From positions 248,001 to 312,000 of the forward strand of contig JAYKKM010000048.1 of NCBI GenBank assembly GCA_035772405.1: a stretch of 64,000 nucleotides of DNA. The letters run 5' to 3'. The position numbers were made by a program, and so were the translations under genes. Below, one piece after another: positions 11,762 to 21,814 of this stretch; position 1 is the first letter of the stretch, and each line of letters begins with the position of its first letter. The stretch comes from Chrysogorgia sp. JL179-B06 (lineage: Eukaryota; Cnidaria; Anthozoa; Scleralcyonacea; Chrysogorgiidae). The notes beneath the pieces are model-generated. The model saw only the letters and a program-made list of their open reading frames with translations. It did no database searches and was not told the origin of the DNA.

Positions 11762-13000
11762 CATAATCAGACAATACATAGACGTATCCTCAGAAAAATG
11801 ATTCTGAGTCCCGGACAGGAATCGAACCAGACGTACCTGAATAACACTATCAGTTACAACTAAACTGTTCTTGCTAGAGGTTTAGTAAGGACCATCTCTT
11901 ATGGGTCTAGTGTTAGTACAAGAGGAAACCAGAGTACCTGGATAACACTATCATGCTACAACTAAACTGTTCTTGCTAGAGGTTTAGTAAGGACCATCTC
12001 TTATGGGTCTAGTGTTAGTGTAGGAAGAAACCAGAGTACCTGGATAACACTATCAGTTACAACTAAACTGTTCTTGCTAGAGGTTTAGTAAGGACCATCT
12101 CTTATGGGTCTAGTGTTAGTGTAGGAAGAAACCAGAGTACCTGGATAACACTATCAGTTACAACTAAACTGTTCTTGCTAGAGGTTTAGTAAGGACCATC
12201 TCTTATGGGTCTAGTGTTAGTGTAGGAAGAAACCAGAGTACCTGGATAACACTATCATGCTACAACTAAACTGTTCTTCCTAGAGATCTAGTAAAGATCA
12301 TCTCTTATGGGTCTAATGTTGGTGTAGGAGGAAACCAGAGTACCTGGATAACACTATCAGTAACACTATCAGTTACAACTAAATAGTTTTTCCTAGAGGT
12401 CTAGTGAGGACCCTCTCTTATGGGTCTGATCTAGTGTTAGTAGAGGTCATAACCAGTGTACCTCAATAATTTAATTCTGCGTTTTGTCGACTTTCTTTTT
12501 CTCGTTCGGGTCAATGTATTGGACTTTTCATCTGCTGAAGACGAGAGCCTGTCATTCAACCCAACCAAAGCATCGTCATCGTCATCATCATCGTCATCAT
12601 CGTCATCATCGTTGTTGTCGTCGCTGTTGTGTGAGACAATGTTGGTGACAGCCTCCGATGAACCAGACATATCAACAACGTAAGTCTTGTTAAAAAGAAT
12701 GTTATAAAATAAGTTATAAAATAATTGAGTGAAAACACAAATAGTTTTAATGAAATGAAAGTTTTAAAAACCGAGAAGTTAATATGTTATATATATTTTA
12801 TTTTTTATTTATTTTTTTTTTTATTTAGCTTTGCCTTACATGATTACAATATGTCAATACATTCATACAAATACAAGTTAGAAGGCGGGAAAACCGCAAC
12901 AGCTGAAGACCAATTACTGCGGATCCATTATTACTATATTGCTATATTACTATATATTACAAAAAACTGAACAGGAAAAAGAAAACAAGTATACAAGTAA

Positions 13001-13075
<75 letters not shown>

Positions 13076-16000
13076 AACAAGCAAACAAACAAACATTTAA
13101 TGGTCAGTCCTGAATCTTGCTAATAGGTTCTGTAGAAAAAGAAAAATTTCGTTTTGGCAAGTAAAAATTTCAGTTTGGATCTGGTGGTTGCCAGGGTCCA
13201 CTGACGGTCTTCCAATCATTTGTACTCGTTGAGATGAATTTCTCAGTTTGGTCAAGACAACTATTCGTCTTGGCTCAGCTTTCTACAGGCATGTTGGTAA
13301 TAATGATGTAATGATTTGGTGTAAGTGTGAGCCATCTAATTGACTAACACAGTAACACTAATTAACCCTAATCCTAACCCCCCGCCTGCAGTTTCATCCT
13401 AACCCCCTGAGGGTAATGATTAGGTTTATGGTTAGGATTAGAGCTGGCCAATCATATGGCTCACTCTTACTATACACCAAACCATTACGTCATTATTACG
13501 AGATATAATATGAAGATCTGAGGGACTCATCGTCCTAAACGTCGTCCATGAATATACGTAAGTACTCTGACTTAAAGTGCCCATAACCTCAAATTTTTTT
13601 ATTGTCTTATTTGGAAGAACTTTTAAAATGATAAAGTAACTACTTTTGAAGATTTTCGATTCTTCGCTTTCTTTTTGAGATATATCAGTTTGTTTGATAT
13701 GGAAATGTCCGGAATTTACGTCACACATGCATAATGACTTATTGGAGAAATGTGTGTATCTCTTTCATTCTCGAACGAAATCCTTTAAAATCAAGAAGTT
13801 TGGTGTTGTGGGAGAAACACGCGCACGTGTTATTCACACTTTAGTGTTCTTATTTGATGAACGCAAAGATATATAACATTCTCTGATAACTCATTATGTA
13901 TGTGTGACGTAAATTCCGGACATTTGCATATCAAACAAACTGATATATCTCAAAAAGAAAGCGAAGAAACGAAAATCTTCAAAAGAAGTTACTTTATCAT
14001 TTTAAAAGTTCTTCCAAATAAAACAATAAAATATTTTGAGGTTAGGGGCACTTTAAGTATTTTTCAACACATTGAAGTTCTCTTCTTTCTCTTATCAATA
14101 TTATATCCAGTTCTTTTATCATTATTACGAACCTATTAGCTTGCTAATCATCCTGAATTACGTTCTCTTTAGTTTAAAGTTTGAGTGGCCATAGCTTTTT
14201 AGACGTTTTTGATGTTTTAAATGTACGACCGCCTCAGGATTATCAGTTTTTAACTGTATAACGCAACGAGATTGTTTTAGGTATAAATTATTTTACCTCA
14301 ACCACAAGAGGACTTTGAGTTGTTATTTTTTTATGTTTGCACATTTCATCTTTCACAAGCGAACCCTTGGAACCTGTATCTTTGATTCCTTTCTCATCTC
14401 TTACTTCAGTTTTTTCTTTCTCGTCAATATCTAATGCCTCGTCTATTATTTTATTTTCTCTTTCTCCATTCTCTTTCTCGTCGTCTTCTTCATCTTCCTC
14501 AATGGTTGTGCTAAAAACTTTCATATCTTGTCTTTTCTGTTTCTTCTCATTTCGTCGACTTTTTCCTGAGTTGTTAAAACTCTTCCCATCTACGTCATCT
14601 CGACCGCTCGCCCGGCACAAAGCCCGTATCCATGCCCGGAGATTTCTCTCGATACCGGCAGAAAACACCCACGGTGTAGAACCCACTTGTGTCAAGCGGA
14701 ACACGGGGGACTCCGTGTAGGCATCATCCAATGAGATCTCACAACAAGGCACAAGCAATACATCATAAGCGAGCTCTTGAGGATTCTGGGAAGGAAACAT
14801 GCATAAGTGTTGATCTTGAAGGACACACCACCATTCCTTCCCAGAATGCTTTTCTTGTAAAATTCCCGAATGATCCGGCTCTGTGAGATCATCCAATGTA
14901 ATGTCGAATAGTGTTGAGCTGTCTCGCTTCCGGCGTCGGCGTTCGACTTCCGGTTTGGCGCTATTTACTTCAGGTTTACTTCGGTGATTTATTTCCGGTT
15001 TAATATGTTTTACTTCCGGTTTTATATCTTTGTTTATACTACGATTGTTATTGACATCATCGAGAACCTGAAAGTAGTTTTCTTTTAGAGAGTTTAAGTC
15101 GTTTTCATCTTCACCATTATCGAGATTATCATACTAAGATGAACATTGAAAAAAAGGATTTATTAACTGGTTAATATAATTTATTACTGCTATCTTATAT
15201 TTGACAGTGAGGATTTCGTTTTAAAATTTAGAGATTATTGTAGCCGTTATAATATATATGATGAAATGATGGTGATAATGAAATGATGAAATGATGGTGA
15301 TATGATGGTGGTGATGATGGTGATGATGATGGTGATGATGACGATGGTGATAATGATGATGATGATGATGATGGTGATGATGGTGATGATGATGGTGATG
15401 ATGGTGATGATGATGGTGATGATGATGATGGTGATGATGATGGTGATGATGATGGTGATGATGATGATGGTGATGATGGTGATGATGGTGATGGTAATAA
15501 TGATAATGATAATGATGATGATGATGATGGTGATGATAATAATGTTGATGATGATGGTGGTGATGATGATGATAATGATGATGGTGATAATGATGTTGAT
15601 GATGATGGTGATGATGGTGATAATGATGATGATGGTGATGATGGTGATAATGATGATGGTGGTGATGATGGTGATAATGATGATAATGGTGATGATGATG
15701 ATGATGGTGATGATGATGGTGATGATGGTGATGATGGTGATGATGATGATGATAATGGTGATGATGGTGATGATAGTGATGATGATAATGATGATGATAA
15801 TGATAATAATGATGATGATAACGTTGATGATAGTGATGATGATGATGATTGTGATAATGATGGTGATGATGATAGTGATGATAATGATGATAACGATGGT
15901 GATGATGATAGTGATGGTGATGATAGTGATGATGATGGTGATGATAGTGATAATGATGGTGATAATGATGATGATGTTAGTGATAATGATGATGATGATA

Positions 16001-19000
16001 ATAATGATAATGATGATAGTGATGATAGTGATGATGATGGTGATGATAGTGATGATGATAGTGATGATGATAATGATGATGATAATGATGATCATGGTGA
16101 TGTAGTGATGATGGTGATAATGATAATTAATGATAATGATGATGGTGATAATGACAATGATATTTCAAGAAAGTGGAATGAAATATTTACTCACCACATC
16201 CAGATTTTGGGTGAGATCTGATGTTGATCTTGATGCAGATAACCCTGTACTTGCTTTCGGATTTATACAATCCATAGATCTTGATAAACCAGAGTGAAGA
16301 GGTTTCAGGAAATTCTCAGTTGGACTGTGCTCATTTTTCAGAATTGTTAAGATAATTTCTATCGACGATAAACAAGATCTGAGTTTATCTCTGCCAGGTT
16401 CATGAAGAGGTTCATCAGCCAGAACGTCAACAAGCGAGGTTTTCATTTTAGACAGTAATTCAGAGATCTCTGGTGGATTAAAATACAAAAAATTAATATG
16501 CTTCTTTTCAAGGGCTGAGCACAATCCATTTAACCCTTACCCCTTAACCAAATAATAATCCTAACCGGCATAAAACTAACCATAAAACTAACACTAACCA
16601 TAACCCTAGAACCGATGATGACGTTATCTATTAACAAGATGCAAATAAGCTTCTGAATGACGGTGGTTTATTTTACCAGAAGCCTCCGAATGACGGTGGT
16701 TTATTACCAGAAGCTTATTTGCATCTTGTTAATAGATAACGTCATCATCGGTTCTATTATTATTATTATTATTATCGAATTTTTACAGAGGATAAACATT
16801 TCAGGGTATAAATAGGGGTATAAATAGGGATCCTAACTTTACAACGATCAACACTGATGAAGATTGGAGACACTAGATTCGAGTGTTGAAACGTTGCGTC
16901 ATGGACAGTAACTTTTAAAGGTTTATTATTATTATTATTAAAGTCTTTATTATCAATAGACACAACAGACGAGTGACTTTACAAGGAATAGTAAATTACA
17001 TACATACTAATTATTAAAATAATGTTAGTTAAAATCTATTTACAATATTTAATATATATCAAAAATAGTTAAAAAGACATCTGTTTAAAAATGATCGTTT
17101 ATATCTTTCAGTTCTAACTTTTTTTAAATATTTTTTAAATATTTTTGCCCATATATTATAAATTGTAAAATATTGACATTATTATTTTTAATTACTGATA
17201 TGGCTAGGGGCCTACCAGAAACCTGGACAGGCTTTTATTCAAGACCCCTAGTTAAAATGTTGAATGTATTGTTTTCTATTTACAGTCAAACAAATTCAAA
17301 TAAATTTAAAATTTTATAGGTATTTACAGTTAAAGGAAAGAAAGGAAAGAATTATATATTAAATTGGATTAATAGCAACCTTGTACCCAGGATCTCATCT
17401 CCGTGGAGACAAGATCCCGGGTACGAGGTTGGATTAAGAGATGTGCTGCCTGCGTAAGCAGGGTTTTGAATATAGCTTGGCTAAAGTTTGGCAATATAAT
17501 TGAATATAACTGCCAGATTCCAACCAAACCACAGTAAACAAAACTATCAACAGTACAATATATTACATTGTATAATTGATTAATTATGTGAGATTTGAAG
17601 GATTTGTAAGAAGTGTTTTTTTTATCATATTCCTGTATCATTTTATCATTTTATTATTTTATCATTTTTTATCAACTTTCGGGAGGATGAACGCGTGTTC
17701 TCGTTCTCTAAGTACTCTCTGTCTTTTTGGAGGAAGTAATTCATAATAAAACATGTTCAGGGTCATTTGATATCTTCTTAAATAAGTCTCTCTCTTCAAT
17801 CAGGCCGGACATTTTAATGTTTTTTGACGTATCCATATCGATGAGTTCGCCTGAAAAACCTATCAATGCGATCCAAGTATTTGTTTTGCAAGGCGGAATA
17901 AGAACTATAAAGACTTTAATAATAATAAAGACTTTAATAATAATAAAGACTTTAATGATAATAAAGACTTTAATAATAATAATATATAGTTTTACTATAG
18001 GCGACAAAGACTAGTTGTCTTTTAAGATGCCAAAACGAATCAGATATCGAACGTTTACTTCGTGTATACTTAGTCTTTAGAAACTACGGCTTCGTGATAG
18101 AAACTACAGATGGCAGCTGGTGGTCTCTCTAAGATGGCCGCCGTATCATGTTTCTTTGTTTTGGCTTCACTTTTCGCAGCATGACTCAAAACGACCTTTC
18201 TATCTTTAAAAAAGTAGAGTGCTGCGTAGACAGTGTTTTGAATATATAGCAAAGTGAAAAGGTGGTAAACTGCCAAGATTCGTAGTGACGAGATACTGAC
18301 GTTTCGAGCGGAGCCCTTCATCAGAGTAAGACCAAGACTTTCTGTCTTTGTTTGGTCTTTATTTTTCGTAATAGCCTTCACGTGTTATTAAATTATTCCA
18401 CAGACAAACACAACGACAAAGACAACATGACAGCTGCATATATTAACATAAGATGTCGTTGCTGATCTCAAAATCACTTTGTATCGAAGTCGAAATTGAA
18501 TTTGTAACAGGCCATCAAGCTAGTGCAGAGAGGCTGGTCATTTATATGATGAATATAAATACTGAGTGTTTTGCTAGCGTGCGTGCAGTTGGTTGTAATT
18601 TTAAGCACGTCTGCACGCAGCCGCAGGTAAAGAGTATTTATATTTGGCTGTCAAACAACGCAAACACATTAGTTGACAACTTGACAACTACAAGTACGGG
18701 AAGTTAGAGATAACTTAAATGAAGGAAGGATCGATTGTAACTGATAACTTTTGAGCCTTCGTTGACAAGTAAAACTGTAGGAGTTTTTGGGGATCTGATC
18801 TGTAAAAGTTCATTAATTACAAAGTAGAAGATATACGAGTCATGGGTTATTAATAGGGACCTTTAGATTGAGTACGAGGACAAACTTTTCTGCGCAGTGG
18901 AGAAACAACAATAGAAAAGAACCATGCGCAATGGTAAACTCGTCTTCGTACTCGTCCTCGTCCTCAAATCTAAAGGTCTCTAGTATTTACAGCGCCTCAT

Positions 19001-21139
19001 TGAAAAGCACTCCGGTAACATGGGCTCCCTGTCAAAATATTATTATTATTATTAATATATATAGATTAAAAGCCCACATCTATAGTCCAGAACCTAAAGA
19101 TACCTAAAGATTACTACCCGGTGTTGACAAGACTGGATCTATTCTACGCGATCGAGTTATTTTGCGCTCGCCAAAATTCTTGCAAAATTCGTTGACGTTG
19201 TATTATTTTATAAAAGAAATAGCTAATGGTTTCCGTGTTGGATTGATCCAAACACGCGGGAAGTTGTGAGACAGGCGAGTGTTCTTTAAGGTTGGGACAC
19301 ACGAGACGACAAATCGCTGGGACGTGTCGCGGAGACATGTTTCAGGGACAAATCGACCAACGCGAAATCTTGTCGTGGAGACAACATTTTGTCCGCGCAA
19401 CATGTCCCATTGTATAAACAGCAACTAGTCCCTGCGACAAAATTAAAATAAACCAATCAAAGAACGTTATTTTATTTTCCTTCTCTGACATGTCCCCTCG
19501 TGTGTCCTCAACAGGGGAAATGTCCTCGCAACATGCCACCGCGATTTGTCACCTCGTGCGTTCCAACCTTTAGCTTTTCGAAAGTCGAGCAGTTATCCCA
19601 GTATTTCACAGTGTCCAAACACGGAAAAACTATTAGGTATTTCTTTTATAAAATAATACAAGAGAACGAGCAGTAAAACTTAAGGAAATTTTTGGCGGAA
19701 AATTTCCGTATTTGGATGGCTTGATCCAAACACGGGTATGGACCAATCAGAGCCTGTATAGCATACATGTTATTTTATAATTTGTATGTCTACACTGTAC
19801 AAACTCTTTTATTGACTATATATATATATATACAGAACTCGTGACTAGGTTCTCGGCAACGGCCTCCGTAGTTCAGCTTTTCGCAACACATGTAGCTCAA
19901 TAATGCTCTGGTTGCTCAAATGGTTACTGATGCCATCCATCATCAGGTAATGAAATCCCACAGATCACCAGTTTCAGGAACAGCTCCGGAATGTCTCCAT
20001 TTACAAACCCATGACTCACTTCAAACAGTCATAACTTTGAAATCAACGAGCCATGTATAATTACTCAAAGTCGCAATTTATCTAGATATAACATCGCGAC
20101 TTAGCTGAAAGCTATTTAATAATTAATTCCTTGTGTGATCCACAATTGGAGGTCGAAATTTCCCGTATCATATTGAATATATCGTTTAACTGTACTTATT
20201 GGCCGGATTATCTTCGATTTCGTTTTACTCTTTAACATGATTGAGAGAGCATGCACCTTTTGATATTCGGTTTATAAAAACATGAACATAAGTGAATCCA
20301 AAACATGAAGACTTAATTACTTGCCAAAATGCGTTTTATTGTTTCATCGATGTAATCAAATATTAATGAACTGTAATAGAATGCTGTCTGGCATTGAGTC
20401 GTGTATGAACGAAGCACGCTGTAAGTGTAAGCTGATGACTTTTCTTCAATGAATCAGCTGGCTGTAGCGCAGAGGAGAAAGTTCTGAACGGCGAGCCTAA
20501 CTGAAGGCTGAATTACTTTGTATCTTACATTACAAATAATATCATATGTCCCAAAGAAATGCTAATACCGTAGAGCTATATAGGCGTATCAACAAAGTGC
20601 GACTGTCTGAACAAATATATATAAATCGTAATGCATTGCTATACCCGAATACTAACCCGAGTACTAACCCTAAATGTACTAACCCTAATACTAACCCGAA
20701 TGCTATCCATAACACTAACTTAAAAAAGTAGAGTGTTGTGTAGACAGTGTTTGGGATATACATGTATAGCAAAGTGAAAAGGTGGAAAACTGCCAAGATT
20801 TTTAGTAACGAAATACTGACGTTTCGAGCGGAGCCCTTCATCAGAGTAAGACCACGGCTCCGCTCGAATCATCAGTATTTCGTTACTAAAAACCTTGGCA
20901 GTTTACTACCTTTTCACTTTGCTACTAATACTAACTTAGGTTGATGGTAGAATATGTTTCCATTTTGGGTAATTTATAAATCGAGAACCGGAGCCGAAAA
21001 CAGTGAAACGCTGCATCTCTGAGCTAATGATGATGAGTAAATCTTTGGATTCAGTATTATAAGGAAGAAAAACAGGAAAGGACTAGGCGTTTACCTGAGT
21101 TTGATTCTAATCCTTTGTCGAGTTTCATTTTGAAAACAG
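4232..21139 (-). CDS. 5'-truncated duplicate of the multi-PH gene (copy 1 exons)
   Basis: Exons in transcript order: 21095-21139, 16195-16469, 14297-15133, 12462-12685, 11295-11710, 10209-10646, 8886-9065, 7763-7908, 5761-5976, 4232-4746. They encode PH5, PH6, the F5/8C half-domain and the coiled coil. The four N-terminal PH domains are absent, because the copy ends at the transposon boundary at 21465. All exons are open and splice signals are kept. The coiled-coil exon is in frame here, unlike copy 2. Expression would need a promoter within the last 330 bp of the copy or in the transposon. It could be a young pseudogene, a short-isoform gene, or an assembly duplicate of the gene at 37516-64000. 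Confidence 0.75.
5280..5560. repeat. About 21-bp minisatellite 'gataacaagtttttgcactgt' (copy 1)
   Basis: Four units at 5280-5375 and two at 5505-5560, the groups separated by unrelated sequence. Copy 2: 38563-38843. Confidence 0.8.
6140..6346 (-). mobile_element. tRNA-derived SINE (copy 1); source of the 101-bp repeat family
   Basis: Read on the minus strand, a tRNA-like head (TGGCACAGTGGGTAGC A box, GGGTTCGATTCC B box) is followed by a body whose plus-strand form reads 'actgttctccctagaggtcc' and 'ggaaccggagtacccggtg'. The body matches the unit of the arrays at 10768-11280 and 11838-12430. Copy 2 equivalent: 39423-39629. Confidence 0.65.
7457..7531 (+). tRNA. tRNA-like gene or tRNA pseudogene (copy 1)
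   Basis: 75 nt with a wobble-containing acceptor stem (AGTCCTG against CTGGGGCT), an A box (TAGCTCAATGGTTAGAGC), a B box (GGGTTCGATTCCC) with a good T arm, and TTTTTT from 7539 as a possible Pol III terminator. The anticodon arm is one base too long and pairs poorly, so no anticodon can be assigned. A tRNA pseudogene or the head of a SINE is likely. Confidence 0.5.
8305..8712. mobile_element. MITE with 'AAGGCCCTGT' inverted ends (copy 1)
   Basis: Ends 'aaggccctgttaca' and 'gtgacagggcctt', with 'gcaatttttca' repeated inverted. It is nested in a larger inverted pair around 'gacgtcattgagtgata' (8213) and 'tatcactcaatgaagtc' (8735). Copy 2: 41589-41996. Confidence 0.65.
9412..9646. mobile_element. 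Foldback MITE, about 75-bp inverted repeats, TA flanks
   Basis: Arms 'taataagccagctcgtaatg' and 'cattacgaactggcttatta' extend inward about 70 bp with few mismatches; TA lies at both ends, as for Tc1/mariner-type insertions. Copy 2 equivalent: 42696-42930. Confidence 0.7.
9834..9900 (+). mobile_element. tRNA-like head of a SINE
   Basis: A box 'tagctcagtggtcagagc' and B box 'aggttcaattcc'; a truncated relative with the same leader ('agaactcgtgactaggttct') is at 19833-19890. Copy 2 equivalent: 43118-43184. Confidence 0.6.
10768..12430. repeat. SINE-derived 101-bp tandem arrays flanking the PH6 exon (copy 1)
   Basis: The unit reads 'tagaggtctagtaaggacca' ... 'gaaaccagagtacctggata' ... 'actgttcttcc'. 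There are about five units at 10768-11280 and six at 11838-12430. The PH6 exon (11295-11710), a (TAA)n tract (11727-11761) and a SINE B-box remnant (near 11820) lie between. Left-array units have 'gaggtctag', right-array units mostly 'gaggtttag', so the two arrays expanded separately. Confidence 0.85.
12999..13070. repeat. (CAGA)n microsatellite (copy 1)
   Basis: About 17 units of a GACA/CAGA tetranucleotide followed by CAAA units. Copy 2: 46283-46354. Confidence 0.9.
13571..14057. mobile_element. 487-bp foldback element, about 165-bp arms (copy 1)
   Basis: Ends are CTTAAAGTGC and GCACTTTAAG. Arms carry 'atatatcagtttgtttgata' and 'gtccggaatttacgtcacac' in inverted order. It lies in the intron between the PH5 and Asp-tract exons. 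Copy 2: 46855-47341. Long arms relative to loop suggest a MITE family shared with 61018-61525. Confidence 0.78.
15255..16160. repeat. (ATG/GTG)n trinucleotide repeat, about 900 bp (copy 1)
   Basis: Degenerate GAT/GGT/AAT triplets fill the intron between the exons at 16195-16469 and 14297-15133. Open frames of Met/Val or Ile/Thr here are artefacts. Copy 2: 48539-49444. Confidence 0.95.
16608..16755. repeat. 148-bp near-perfect palindrome (copy 1)
   Basis: Starts 'agaaccgatgatgacgttat' and ends with its reverse complement; a central direct duplication 'tgacggtggttta' separates the arms. A relative of one arm is at 59783-59830, next to the same 'cactgatgaagattgg'-type module. Copy 2: 49892-50039. 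Confidence 0.8.
19285..19572. mobile_element. MITE with 'AAGGTTGG' inverted ends (copy 1)
   Basis: Ends 'aaggttgggacacacgag' and 'cacctcgtgcgttccaacctt' are inverted. It interrupts a 'gatccaaacacg' foldback (19220-19640), relatives of which occur at 59300-59620 and 60700-60870. Copy 2: 52569-52855. Confidence 0.6.
20764..20925. repeat. 162-bp foldback of the 'GTTTCGAGCGGAGCCC' family (copy 1)
   Basis: Arms 20764-20834 and 20855-20925 are inverted. Single-arm relatives are at 18206-18334 and 27007-27112 and a diverged foldback at 29280-29455. Copy 2: 54047-54208. Confidence 0.75.
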
Positions 21140-21465
21140 CTGTCTGTCTAGGAAGAGTGAGCTGTGAGCGAGGATCAGGAGGACAGTTGAAGATGTCCGA
21201 ACTGTAGTGTGTTGAGCTTTAATGAAGGATTTTTCACACAACTGTGCTTTACAACGTTTGATGTGAGATATCCAATATTTGTTTGTACCAAGAACTGCTA
21301 TTTACCAAGAGCTGCTGCGGTTGAGCGACGGAGATCACGTTCGTAATCGTATATACTGTAAACAAACGGGGAAGTACATGGATATGAGCCGGAACAATAA
21401 GAGGTAGGACGGAACCGTGGACGGAAGTACGCAAAACATACTGGGGTGCCGATATGATTAATTAA

Positions 21466-21483
21466 GGTAGTACTGGAGTCTCA
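21466..21483 (+). repeat. Left terminal inverted repeat of the transposon
   Basis: GGTAGTACTGGAGTCTCA, preceded by TTAA (21462-21465). An exact reverse complement lies at the other end. Confidence 0.93.
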
Positions 21484-21814
21484 AATCGACCTCTCCGATT
21501 TTCACAGTTTTTGGTCAGTTGGAAGATATAGTAATAACAAGTTCCTATGCTAAATTTTACATTGATGTGTTCTATACTTACTGATATTTTCGCGATCAAA
21601 CTTTCGTATCTAAGGATGAATATTCGCGCCAAAAGGCTGAAAGACAATGCATTTGCGTGCGCTCTCCTACAGGGAGTTTTGACAGAATTTTACACCTTCG
21701 CTATTGATGTTGTGATTTGATACGCCGCGCACCTGGCCGCACTAACATCTCATTTTGCGCATTTCTCACTGCTAACAATCAAAGGAGCATCCACAGTTTT
21801 CTTGGGAAAAAATC

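Larger units (their letters stand above)
16770..21094. other. Repeat-rich intron without recognised exons (copy 1)
   Basis: AT-rich intron of the multi-PH gene with foldbacks, (TAA)n tracts and a 14-bp repeat 'taataataaagact' (17910-17985). A frame ending 'MSGLIEERDLFKK' (17741-17890, minus) looks mildly coding but has no partner exon in phase. The copy 2 equivalent is 50054-54376. Confidence 0.5.
1..21465. repeat. Copy 1 of large direct duplication
   Basis: This stretch is repeated in the same orientation at 33260-54747. The offset is 33259 at the left end and 33282 at the right end, the drift coming from small indels. The left end is set only by the window edge, so the true copy may extend further left. 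The right end is exact: both copies read 'gatatgattaattaa', after which copy 1 continues into a transposon terminus and copy 2 into unrelated sequence. It holds the first two exons of the C7orf25 homolog and ten exons of the multi-PH gene, all on the minus strand. It could be a true tandem segmental duplication or two haplotypes placed in series by an assembler. Confidence 0.97.

Noticed and set aside
15247..16105. Reading frames of poly Ile/Thr and Met/Val on both strands
   Set aside because: Translation of an ATG/GTG triplet repeat in an intron.
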